From contig NZ_CP101750.1 of NCBI RefSeq assembly GCF_026810505.1, positions 773,448 through 837,447 on the forward strand: a DNA stretch of 64,000 bases, in the 5' to 3' direction. A program made the translations under genes and the position numbers. Shown here one piece after another: positions 19,010-27,117 of the stretch. Source of the stretch: Streptomyces sp. Je 1-369 (GTDB taxonomy: Bacteria; Actinomycetota; Actinomycetes; Streptomycetales; Streptomycetaceae). Every line of letters starts with the position of its first letter. Position 1 is the stretch's first letter. A model generated the notes under the pieces. It did no database searches. It saw nothing but the letters and a program-made list of their open reading frames with translations, and was not told the origin of the DNA.

Positions 19010-19393
19010 ATGGCAGAGCGGCACCCATCACCGCAGCCACACCGCACTCGGCGGCCACCCACCGATCAGCCGCGTCAACAACCCTGCGGGTCCATACACC
19101 TAGCCCGCCGCAAGGTCGCCCTGACGGCGCGTGCAGCAGACCCCCTCGGCTGGGCTCTTGCCAAGCTGGGCGAAGCCGTCGCGCAGATCGGCCACCTCCA
19201 GGAAATCAGCTCCGGTCCGCGAACCCCCGAACGGGCCATGGCGATCGGCACCGCCCTCGCGCCCCTGACCGACAGGCTCGCCAGCGCCCATACGCACCTG
19301 AACTGCGCGGCCGGCAACCTGCACCAGGACGCCGACCGGCTCATCGCATCGACACTCGGCGCCCAACGTGCGCCAACTCCTCCGGCCGCTTAA
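19010..19393 (+). CDS. Conserved-looking hypothetical protein, 127 aa
   Basis: 127 residues from the ATG at 19010; an ATG at 18986 adds eight residues. After a basic, proline-rich N-terminus there is a helical region (ADPLGWALAKLGEAVAQIGH... AMAIGTALAPLTDRLASAHTHL) resembling small hypothetical proteins of Streptomyces accessory regions. No catalytic motif is seen. It ends five bases before a strong hairpin, so it is transcribed separately from the following gene. Confidence 0.5.
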   Translation: MAERHPSPQPHRTRRPPTDQPRQQPCGSIHLARRKVALTARAADPLGWALAKLGEAVAQIGHLQEISSGPRTPERAMAIGTALAPLTDRLASAHTHLNCAAGNLHQDADRLIASTLGAQRAPTPPAA

Positions 19394-19397
19394 TAGC

Positions 19398-19432
19398 GGG
19401 CAATCCCCGGTTAGCGAAACCGGGGATTGCCC
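19398..19432. terminator. Perfect 13-base hairpin terminator
   Basis: GGGCAATCCCCGG (19398-19410) and CCGGGGATTGCCC (19420-19432) form a perfect stem with a nine-base loop immediately after the stop of the 19.0-19.4 kb gene. It is very stable and is a probable intrinsic terminator. Confidence 0.8.
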
Positions 19433-19481
19433 GGACTCTAGAGGCGGATCACCCACCACCCCCTTCTTTCAGGAGCACCTC

Positions 19482-20549
19482 ATCCGCCGCCCTCTCCATC
19501 GCCTCCCCCTGGTCATAGCCACCGCCTGCGTGGCCCTGGCCGCCACCGCCCGCAACGGAGACAACGACAGCCCCGAAGCCAAAAACACCGCTCCGGCCGC
19601 GAGTGCCGACAAGCAGCGGGAGCTGCCGCCCGCACTCACCAAGCAGCGGGCCCTCGCCGAGATCGACCGGTACGCGACCGTCAACAACAATGCCAACGCC
19701 GACCGCGACCGCGACCTGCTCGACACCATCGAGGACGGCCCGCTGTATGCCAGGTCGCTCTCCGAGTACAAGGAGACCGAGGGCCTGACCAAGTCCGAAC
19801 GCAAGGCGTACAAGCCGTGGGCGTATGACACGCAGAACTCCCAGCTGTACATCCCGCGGGTCGCCCCCGGCCAGCCGTGCTGGTTCGCCGCTGCACTCTC
19901 CGGCACCAAGGGCAAGGCACCCAACCGGCTCGCCGTCTTCGCCGAACAGCCGCAGCACAAGCGGTGGGAGATGATCTCCGTCGCCGACATGTACGGCAAG
20001 GACTTGCCCAAGGTCGCCCTGGACGCCGACGGATACGCCACCGCCGTCGCGGCCAACGGCGACAAGGACGTCGCGGCGGGTGCCGACCTGCTGCGTAGCG
20101 GTGTCTTGGACAACTTCACCACCGACGGCCAGAACTCCGGGAAGAAGATCTTCGCTCCGAGCAAGGCGCGCAATCAGCAGCTCAAGATCCACAGTGACAC
20201 CGGCAAGCAGTACGGCAGCCAGGGCACCAGCACGTTCGCCGGTGCCACCAACCGCTACCGCGACGCGTACGCGCTCAAGACCACCGCCGGTGGTGCGCTG
20301 GTCTTCTTCTCCCACACTCACACCCAGACCGACGCGGTCGCCCGCTCCGGGCTGCAGCTCAACCCCGGTAAGGGTGACCGCGCCTGGCTGCACGACATCC
20401 CCCGCCGCTACATCCAGTACACGTTCGTCTGCAACGACGCCGCCACCGTCCCCGCGAAGGCCGCACCATCCACGCTGCTGGCCTACACCTGCGCCCGCAC
20501 CGACGCCTCCGGCCCGCCCGTGAACTCCGCGGCCCTGCCCCGCGTGTAG
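19482..20549 (+). CDS. Secreted/lipoprotein-like protein with damaged start and lipobox
   Basis: About 355 residues. A good ribosome site (AGGAG, 19471-19475) lies six bases before ATC at 19482, where an ATG would be expected. The protein would begin IRRPLHRLPLVIATACVALAATA, a basic, hydrophobic export signal. At the lipobox, LAATA is followed by arginine (CGC) instead of the cysteine (TGC) expected in a lipoprotein. Both are one-base changes. The mature part is intact and resembles extracellular proteins of unknown function: an acidic linker, then PWAYDTQNSQLYIP and ALVFFSHTHTQTDAV. The coding frame is undamaged to its stop at 20549. It heads a short plus-strand set with the 20.6 and 21.2 kb genes. 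It may be translated poorly from an upstream start or be a dying gene. Confidence 0.55.
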   Translation: MRRPLHRLPLVIATACVALAATARNGDNDSPEAKNTAPAASADKQRELPPALTKQRALAEIDRYATVNNNANADRDRDLLDTIEDGPLYARSLSEYKETEGLTKSERKAYKPWAYDTQNSQLYIPRVAPGQPCWFAAALSGTKGKAPNRLAVFAEQPQHKRWEMISVADMYGKDLPKVALDADGYATAVAANGDKDVAAGADLLRSGVLDNFTTDGQNSGKKIFAPSKARNQQLKIHSDTGKQYGSQGTSTFAGATNRYRDAYALKTTAGGALVFFSHTHTQTDAVARSGLQLNPGKGDRAWLHDIPRRYIQYTFVCNDAATVPAKAAPSTLLAYTCARTDASGPPVNSAALPRV

Positions 20550-20580
20550 CGCAGCCCACGCCCGCCCCCCGGAGCATTCT

Positions 20581-21112
20581 TTGCCCGCTCCCGACTTCGA
20601 GCTGTACGACAACGCCGGCCGCGACGCCGACCAGATTGCCGCCGCCCGCTACGGCATCGCCACTGACCGCGACCTGCTGCGCTGGGCGAAGCGAGATGCC
20701 GAGCCCTTCGTGGCCGAGCACCCTCTGCCGGACACACCTCTGCCAATCCCGGATCTCGCCCCGTATCACGGCGCACTCGCCGCCGCCGAGACACCTGTGC
20801 AGGTCAGCGCCGTTACCCAGCACCTCCTGGACGCTGCCGAACCCGTGCTCCAGGCGATCAGCGACTACCTCCTGGCCGCAGCCCGATGGCGCGGCCAGAA
20901 CCGGAGCCGAGCCCCAGTCGCCGCCCAAGATGCTGATGGCGGCAGCCAGCCGCAGCCTCGACGTGCTGGTCCTCGCCCACCGAGCCGACCTGGCCATCCT
21001 GCGCACCGTCTACGACACCGCGCCCGCGCCCGAGGCGCCGGCCAACACCGCGCCCGCTCTCCCCCCGGCTCCCTCGAACTCCCCTCCCACCGGGTCGGCC
21101 CCCAGCCGGTAA
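20581..21112 (+). pseudogene. Hypothetical protein gene with internal frameshift
   Basis: TTG at 20581 follows GGAG. The first about 105 residues (PDFELYDNAGRDADQIAAAR ... LDAAEPVLQAISDYLLAAAR) are convincing. Near 20895-20915 the frame degenerates to arginine/proline-rich sequence, while the neighbouring frame becomes convincing (PPKMLMAAASRSLDVLVLAH ... LAILRTVYDTAPAPEA) and ends at 21112. One inserted base, or a sequencing error, explains this. The restored protein would be about 175 residues, mostly helical, of no family I recognise. It lies 31 bases after the lipoprotein-like gene, so the two were probably co-transcribed. Confidence 0.5.
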
Positions 21113-21242
21113 CCAGCGCTCCAGTGCCCGCCACACGACCGCCACGCACCACACTGGCGCCCGCCGCCCCGGCACCCACCTCCCCGGCCGCACGGCCCAC
21201 CACCCACCGAAGCCCTCACACCTTTCGCCACTGGAGAACGTT

Positions 21243-21623
21243 GTGTCCTCGCACTCCCGCCCCGACATCACGGTCGTCATCGCCACCCGGCTGCTGCCCG
21301 AACGCCTGGGCTACCTCGTCGAACTGCACGCCAGCCTGATGCGGCAGACCGTGCTATGGGAGGCCGTTCTCGTCCTTGACGGAGCCGACCGCACACTGCT
21401 GCCGGAACCTCTCGCCGCTGATGCCCGCATCCGCGTGATCGAACTGCCCCGCCCGGTCGGCGCAGCCGCCGCCCGCAACCTCGGCCTGCGCACTGTCCGT
21501 ACCCCTCTGGTGTGCTACATGGACGACGACGAAGTTTTCGCTCAACGGCTGTGTCGCATTCCCTCATCCCGGCCGGGCGTGGGCCGTGACAGCCTGTTGC
21601 ACTATCTGCGGTCGGATATCTAG
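21243..21623 (+). pseudogene. Truncated family 2 glycosyltransferase
   Basis: GTG at 21243 follows GGAG with a good spacing. Residues 8-97 are the nucleotide-sugar binding half of a GT-A fold enzyme: ITVVIATRLLPERLGYLVEL at the start and the DXD-type motif VCYMDDDEVF at the end. Homologues continue for another 150-200 residues. Here the similarity stops at about base 21540, and the remaining 30 residues are unrelated. The acceptor half has been removed by a deletion or insertion junction that also lies at the end of the opposing fibre-like gene region. Confidence 0.65.
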
Positions 21624-22066
21624 GGCCTCCGGCCATGCAGATGATCAGCTTCTCGTCCGCAGTTGGGAAAGTTGGACCTGGCACCTCAACCGTTGATCCG
21701 TGAGCGGATGCCGGTCCTCTTCGACGACGACCTGCTCTTCGAGGAATCGAGAACGATGCCATGCCGGGAAGCGCCGGAGGGGTGAAGGAGTTGTAGCGGC
21801 CCACGCTATCGACAATCAGACTGGCATTGGTGCCGGAGACGCCGCTCGCACGCCTCACGTGTCCGGTCAGGATTCCGTCAGTGGGGGCGTCCGCGAGGAA
21901 CCAGTTGCTGTAGCCCGGCACGCCCTGTGACCAGGAGCGCCGATAGCCTGAGGGGCGGAACGCCTCCACTGTTACACATCACCGACCAGAATGGTGCCCG
22001 CGCCGGCAGAAGTGACGGTGACTGGTGCCAATGCGTGAGCTGCGCCGGCGCACCCCAGCGGCCGGG
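21624..22066. other. Junction region without a recognised gene
   Basis: This lies between the truncated glycosyltransferase and the stop of the fibre-like gene. A minus-strand frame (about 21970-21770, GVPGYSNWFLADAPTDGILT) has protein-like composition and may be a fragment of an unidentified gene. Nothing else is supported. Confidence 0.35.
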
Positions 22067-23443
22067 TCAGAGTTCCGGGTCTGCGGTGAGAATCCGCTCA
22101 TCCTGTGCGCGGTCTTCCGGCTCCTGTTTTCCCTCCGGCTCCTCCCCAAACGAGCTGGCAGAGGAGAAATGCTGTGCCCTCCAACGGGCGTTTGTGTAGC
22201 GGGTCCTAGAGGTTTGGGCTACCTCCTTTTCGCCACCGTAGTCGGGACCCTCCTGCAGGTACCTATTCGTGTGGCTTACGAAGCGGAGCGTGTCGCCCTC
22301 CCGGAGCACCCGATTTCCTCCGGCCTTGATATTGCCTGCGGCGGTGACGTCTCTGATGGTCGTGATGCTGTTGTTGAAGGTGCTTGCCCCGGTGACGTTC
22401 AGGACCGCGTCGACCTTCAGGCCCGCGGGCTGGCTGACCCGCAGCGGGTTGCTGCCCGCACCTCGCACCGAACCGGCGACCGTCAGGTCCTTGGCGGTGT
22501 TGCTGAGGCTGACACTGTTGGCAAACGTGCTCGCCCCGGTGACGTTCAGGACCGCGTCGACCTTCAGGCCCGCGGGCTGGCTGACCCGCAGCGGGGTGCT
22601 GCCCGCACCTCGCACCGAACCGGCGACCGTCAGGTCCTTGGCGGTGTTGCTGAGGCTGACGCTGTCGGCGAACGTGGCCGGGCCCTGGACGGTAAGGTTC
22701 CTGACGACGAGGTCAGGAATGCGTACGGTGACCGCCGTGGTCAGGGTGTGGGTGAGGGTGACGCCACCGGCCGTGACTTCGGCGCGGAGCATGAAGCCGG
22801 TGACGGTGGTCAGGCCGCGCGGGGTGGACCAGACACGTTCCTTGTCGAGGGAGACTCCAGCGGGGGTGTCGCCCCAGTGCATCGTGTACTTCGCGTCCGA
22901 GCCCTCCCAATGGAGCACGGCGACCTCACCGTTCTCCACCATGATCTTCTCGGGCGCAAAATTCCGGAACACGAACCCGGCCGGGAACTTGTCCACCTTC
23001 ACCGAAGCGTCCTTGTTGGTGAAGCTCCCGTTCGTCCCTGACGAACTCTCGACGATCGCGATGGAGACCTGACCCGCCGTGCGGTTGACCGCGATGTTGG
23101 ACAGGGTGAGGGTGACGATCTGTCCGGTGAACTGCACCGCGCGGGCCGGGGTGAAGGTGATGACCGCGAAGCCGCCGGAGACGGTGGGGGCGGACGGCGT
23201 CCAGCCGGTGCTGGCACCGGTCTTGATGTCGGCGCCCTCGGTCGTGAGGTGCTCGGCCCCCGCGCCGACCGGCACCCGGGCGGTGATTTTGTTGCACCAG
23301 GCCGACGTGGTGATCCCGCCGCCGACATTGATGTTGACGGAGCCGTATTCGGTTTCCTCGGCGGAGCTCACCCGCAACGGCTTGGGGTCGGTCGACGGTT
23401 CGTACGGCAGCAGGTTGGTGGCGTTCACCATGACAACGCTCAT
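22067..23443 (-). CDS. Fibre-like protein with tandem repeats and a trefoil-like C-terminal segment
   Basis: 458 residues from the ATG at 23443 (AGAAGGGC ribosome site). Residues 1-250 are beta-rich and immunoglobulin- or cohesin-like (GGFAVITFTPARAVQFTGQ). Residues 255-380 carry serial repeats of the type NLTVQGPATFADSVSLSNT, two of them nearly identical at DNA level, as in phage tail-fibre or beta-helix stems. Near the C-terminus, DTLRFVSHTNRYLQEG...ARWRAQ resembles a strand of a beta-trefoil/fascin-like carbohydrate-binding unit. The last 30 residues are charged, and the domain may be cut short. It is the last gene of the DUF6603 operon, 26 bases after the 1,215-residue gene. A surface-binding role is inference. 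Confidence 0.65.
   Translation of the reverse strand: MSVVMVNATNLLPYEPSTDPKPLRVSSAEETEYGSVNINVGGGITTSAWCNKITARVPVGAGAEHLTTEGADIKTGASTGWTPSAPTVSGGFAVITFTPARAVQFTGQIVTLTLSNIAVNRTAGQVSIAIVESSSGTNGSFTNKDASVKVDKFPAGFVFRNFAPEKIMVENGEVAVLHWEGSDAKYTMHWGDTPAGVSLDKERVWSTPRGLTTVTGFMLRAEVTAGGVTLTHTLTTAVTVRIPDLVVRNLTVQGPATFADSVSLSNTAKDLTVAGSVRGAGSTPLRVSQPAGLKVDAVLNVTGASTFANSVSLSNTAKDLTVAGSVRGAGSNPLRVSQPAGLKVDAVLNVTGASTFNNSITTIRDVTAAGNIKAGGNRVLREGDTLRFVSHTNRYLQEGPDYGGEKEVAQTSRTRYTNARWRAQHFSSASSFGEEPEGKQEPEDRAQDERILTADPEL
22389..22682. repeat. Two tandem copies of a 147-base coding repeat
   Basis: Copies at 22389-22535 and 22536-22682 are almost identical (one ends in ggg-ttg-ctg, the other ggg-gtg-ctg, plus a few silent changes). 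Each encodes 49 residues of the fibre stem, including LRVSQPAGLKVDAVLNVTGA. The near-identity implies recent duplication or ongoing copy-number change. Confidence 0.85.
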
Positions 23444-23469
23444 GCAACAGCCCTTCTGTTAGCGGAGGT

Positions 23470-26400
23470 TCAGGACTTCTCGGTCGCGTCGAGCAGCAGG
23501 TATCCATAGCGGGCCTCCGCCTGCGGATCCCCGAAGTGCGCCGCGGAATCAGCAGGAACGATCGGCAGCTCCACCCACTCGGTCTCCGACCCGCGCGGCT
23601 CGGCCCAGCTCCACGCTCCGTGCCACGACGCGGGCTGCGGCAGCACCACACCTGCCTCCGTCGTTTCCTCTCCCGTCCGTGCCCGCCGGGCTTCCTCGGC
23701 CTTGTCGACCCGCTCGGCCGCGAGCAGTGGGCCGAGCCGGAAGGACGCCCGGATCCGCCGCATCGCCTCGGACACCAGGTCGTCGGGCAGCTGGACCTTG
23801 GTCACCGGGAGGATGTCCGTGGTGGCATGCACCGCCGCGTACGGATCCATCAGCAGCGTCAGGTGGTGCGTCACCGGCTGGTCCGGGGTGCGCGCGGGCA
23901 CGGCCAGGCCGTGGCCTTTGTCGATCGGGGTCAGGTAGCCCCCGCCGCCCTGCGGCATGACCGCGTGGAAGAGCTCGTACGAGGTCTCCTGGTCGGGCCC
24001 GGTCGCCCCGGCGAAGTATCCGATGAGGCCGTCGCCGAGCCGCTTCTCGTTGCCGAGCCGGACCGGCCAGCGATATCCGTCGTACTCCTCCTCCGACTCC
24101 TCAAGGACCTGGTCCCAGCTCGGGTTGCTCAGCAGCGGCCCTTCGAGCTCGACGCCCAGATCGGCGCGCACCAGTGCGAGCGGGCGGCCGATGAGCCGCA
24201 GCGGAGAGCCGTCCTCCTGGGCCGCGTCGTCGAGGATGGTGTCGAGGGTCTGGTCGATGGTGTCGAGCAGACCGGTGAGTGCGGCGGCGGGTTTGTCCTT
24301 CAGGGTGCGGACGAACCGGGCCAGGTGCGGCATGGCGTCCTCGAACTCCTGGGAGTCGACGTCGGGATGGGGCGAGCCGGGGAGCGGTAGCCACACGCTG
24401 TCGTCCGCGCCGTCGATGTCCTTGACGACGCGGAGTTCGCCGAGGCAGAAGCCGTCGGGTCCGTGGACGACGAGGGTCTGGTCGAGATGGTTGAGCAGTA
24501 CCCAGCCGGCCAGGGGGTTTTCCGTCGTGGCCGCCTGGGCCATCGGCGAGAGCCGCTGTCCGTCCACGGCGCGTACGGTCTCCAGCCGCAGGCGGGCGCC
24601 CTGGAGAAGACGCGGGCCGAGCTGGACGAAGCGGGCCCTGCCGATGAGGTCCTCATGCAGGACCCTGTCAGGGGCAACGCTGTCCGCGAGGGTGAGGGGG
24701 ACCCCTTCGTAGTTGCCGCTGTTGACGATGTCGTAGGTGCGGCCGAAGCGGTCGACGATGCGCAGGTCGTGAAAGGTGAACTGGCCGGCACGGACCGGCT
24801 GGAACGGTGTTCCGGGGTCGTCCGCGGGCGGTTCGAGCGGGCCGCCTTCCGGGACGCTCTGGATGTCGCCGACGAGCCTGGCGAAGGTCTTGGGGACGTG
24901 CACGGTGGTCCTGGCGGTGCCGTCCTGCTGGACGAGCCAGTCGTGGAAGCCGTCGAGGCGCTGGGAGAGCATTCCGGGGTCACCGAGTTCCTCGCGCAGG
25001 GCGAGCAGGCCCTCGGTGGGAGCGCCGGAGTAGGTGTCGAGGTAGCGGTCGATCTGCTTCTGCAGGACGAACGGCGTGCTCGGGGTGAGGAACGCCCGGT
25101 TCTTGAAGGTGAGCCAGCGCAGGTTGGCTTCGCCGCCGCCGGGCTGTGCTCCCCGGCCGGACCATTCGTAGCGGCTGCCGTTGAAGGTCCAGTAGGTGGT
25201 GTCGCCGGCCTGGAAGGGCGTGGGGCAGTACTTCAGTTCGTATTCGAGGTGCATGGGCAGCCAGGGCTGCCGCCATGGCGCGGTGTGCTCGGGGACGGGT
25301 CCGGTGACGGCGGCGGGGTCCTTGAGGGCCGCGTCGAGAGCGCCGGGGACCCGGGCGACCTGGTCCAGGAGGGCGAATTCGGCGAGCAGCGGGGTGCAGG
25401 CGTCGGGGAGTCCGGCCAGTCCCGGACTGGGCGGAGTGGTGGACCGGTCGTAGGTCGTGCCGCCGACGGTGATTCGGGTGATCAGGGCTTCGGGGAGGCG
25501 GCAGGGCAGCGGGGTGTCCCGGGTGAGGGGTTCCTTGGCGCCGGTGTCCTTGATGAGCACGACCGGGTCTGCGGGGCGGTAGTAGGACTCGCGGGCGGTG
25601 CGCTCCAGCTGGTAGCGCGGGTCGAGTCCGCGTTCGGCCGCGTACTTCCCGATGTCGGCCGCGAGTTCCTCCGGGGTACCTCCGGTGGGCAATTGCCTCA
25701 ACAGCACGAACTGTTCATCGAGCAACGCCTTGGTCCGCCCGGCCAGACTCGTCGTATCGCTCTCGTTGAGCTGGACATCCGCTGCGGCGTCGAACCCTGC
25801 GGGGTGCTCGGGGGTGAATAGGGGAACCGGCTTGTTGCGCAGCCACCAGATGTTCCACAGGCGCTGCTGAGAGCGGCGGAGCCTGGGCGTGAGGTCGTCG
25901 TACTGCCGTTGGACATCGTTGAGTTCGGTCAGCCACCCGGGTTCCGGCGGCGGGGGCGGCAGCTCGTCGTCGCCTTCGACGGGGCGCGCGGTCACCTTCC
26001 ACACATGGCCGCCGTCGGAGCCGGAGAACCAGGAGTGGTGGGTGAGGGTGTCGAGGTCCTCTTCGCCGTCGGCGGTGTCGAGTGTTTCGAGGGTGCCGTG
26101 GAAGAGCGAGCGTACGAGGTCCCCGGTGCGCGCGGACCGGGTCTGGCGGGCGGCCAGCCTGCCGAGGGCTTCGGTGCTGCTGCTGCCCAGCGTGAGGATC
26201 TTGCTGAGCTCGATGTTGCTCGGTTTGTCGGACTCGTGGGTGGCGCCTTCACGCTGCCAGTCGATTCCCAGCGCTGAGCCGCTGTAGAGGGTGCGGTCCA
26301 GGGCGTCGGCAGCGGTGCCTTCGGGGGTGTCCCAGCCGAGGGCTTCGAGGAGGTCGGCCGCCCCGTCCGCGCCCGGCGGGAGCAGGCCGGGCACGGACGC

Positions 26401-27117
26401 GGCGCGGTTGAGGTAGTCGAGTGCGTCGTCGCTGTACCAACCGACGACGAAATAGCTCAGCGTCGCGTCGGGCGGGTAGTTGTCCAGGCCGCCTTTGAGG
26501 TCATCAAGGGTGTCGTGCATCGAGAACACGTCTTTGTTGTACGGCTGGTAGGCCGCGAAGCCGGGCAGTCCGGGCCCGGCCGCGGTCAGGTGCGGCTTCT
26601 GGGCAGATGGTTCGGTCCACGGCGCCCGGGTGAGGTCGTGGCGACGGCCGAGGAAGGTCAGCTCCAGCGGAGCACCCTCCGGCGAGTCGGGGTTCGGGTG
26701 CTTGTTGGTGCCGTAGACGTCGTTGCCGTCGGCGTCATGGACCGGTCGGCTCTCCAGGTAGTCGCTCTGCACGATCCACCCGACGGCCTTGCGGTCCGCC
26801 GCTGCCGCTGCCGCTGTGGTGCTGTAGCGCACGACCAGCCAGCGGTTGGGGACGAAGGGGAAGGTCGTCTCCCCCGTCGTCTGGTCGTAGTGCCCGTTGG
26901 CCAGCGCCTCGGGCAACTGCCAGTGGACGTAGACGCCTTCGCTGTCCGGGCCCATGGTCTCGGTGCCGACGCCGGGGGGCGGTTCCGCGCCCGCGCCCTC
27001 CTCGATCATGGCGTCGAAGTTCGGTGTCCACCGGTTGAACGTCTCGGCGGTGCGGGTCAGCCGGTTGACGACAAGGGCGTTCACCTTGACGGGGACGATC
27101 AGGTCCGTGGCGCTCAT
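23470..27117 (-). CDS. Large protein of unknown function (1,215 aa) in the DUF6603 operon
   Basis: 1,215 residues from the ATG at 27117, which overlaps the preceding stop in TGATG behind GGAGACC. No signal peptide, transmembrane segment or catalytic signature is recognised. The protein is acidic, rich in Trp and Tyr, and has proline-rich linkers (DELPPPPPEPGWLTEL). Segments such as GVYVHWQLPEALANGHYDQ near the N-terminus and FTFHDLRIVDRFGRTYDIVN in the C-terminal third read like ordered domains. Coding quality is excellent throughout, and length and frame are intact. Translational coupling to its neighbours implies a shared assembly or pathway. Similar proteins beside DUF6603 genes exist in actinobacteria and myxobacteria as far as I recall; function unknown. 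Confidence 0.75.
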   Translation of the reverse strand: MSATDLIVPVKVNALVVNRLTRTAETFNRWTPNFDAMIEEGAGAEPPPGVGTETMGPDSEGVYVHWQLPEALANGHYDQTTGETTFPFVPNRWLVVRYSTTAAAAAADRKAVGWIVQSDYLESRPVHDADGNDVYGTNKHPNPDSPEGAPLELTFLGRRHDLTRAPWTEPSAQKPHLTAAGPGLPGFAAYQPYNKDVFSMHDTLDDLKGGLDNYPPDATLSYFVVGWYSDDALDYLNRAASVPGLLPPGADGAADLLEALGWDTPEGTAADALDRTLYSGSALGIDWQREGATHESDKPSNIELSKILTLGSSSTEALGRLAARQTRSARTGDLVRSLFHGTLETLDTADGEEDLDTLTHHSWFSGSDGGHVWKVTARPVEGDDELPPPPPEPGWLTELNDVQRQYDDLTPRLRRSQQRLWNIWWLRNKPVPLFTPEHPAGFDAAADVQLNESDTTSLAGRTKALLDEQFVLLRQLPTGGTPEELAADIGKYAAERGLDPRYQLERTARESYYRPADPVVLIKDTGAKEPLTRDTPLPCRLPEALITRITVGGTTYDRSTTPPSPGLAGLPDACTPLLAEFALLDQVARVPGALDAALKDPAAVTGPVPEHTAPWRQPWLPMHLEYELKYCPTPFQAGDTTYWTFNGSRYEWSGRGAQPGGGEANLRWLTFKNRAFLTPSTPFVLQKQIDRYLDTYSGAPTEGLLALREELGDPGMLSQRLDGFHDWLVQQDGTARTTVHVPKTFARLVGDIQSVPEGGPLEPPADDPGTPFQPVRAGQFTFHDLRIVDRFGRTYDIVNSGNYEGVPLTLADSVAPDRVLHEDLIGRARFVQLGPRLLQGARLRLETVRAVDGQRLSPMAQAATTENPLAGWVLLNHLDQTLVVHGPDGFCLGELRVVKDIDGADDSVWLPLPGSPHPDVDSQEFEDAMPHLARFVRTLKDKPAAALTGLLDTIDQTLDTILDDAAQEDGSPLRLIGRPLALVRADLGVELEGPLLSNPSWDQVLEESEEEYDGYRWPVRLGNEKRLGDGLIGYFAGATGPDQETSYELFHAVMPQGGGGYLTPIDKGHGLAVPARTPDQPVTHHLTLLMDPYAAVHATTDILPVTKVQLPDDLVSEAMRRIRASFRLGPLLAAERVDKAEEARRARTGEETTEAGVVLPQPASWHGAWSWAEPRGSETEWVELPIVPADSAAHFGDPQAEARYGYLLLDATEKS

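Noticed and set aside
22025..23041. 338-codon plus-strand frame opposite the fibre-like gene
   Set aside because: Its repeats mirror the 147-base DNA repeat of the opposite gene, and third-position bias favours the minus strand.
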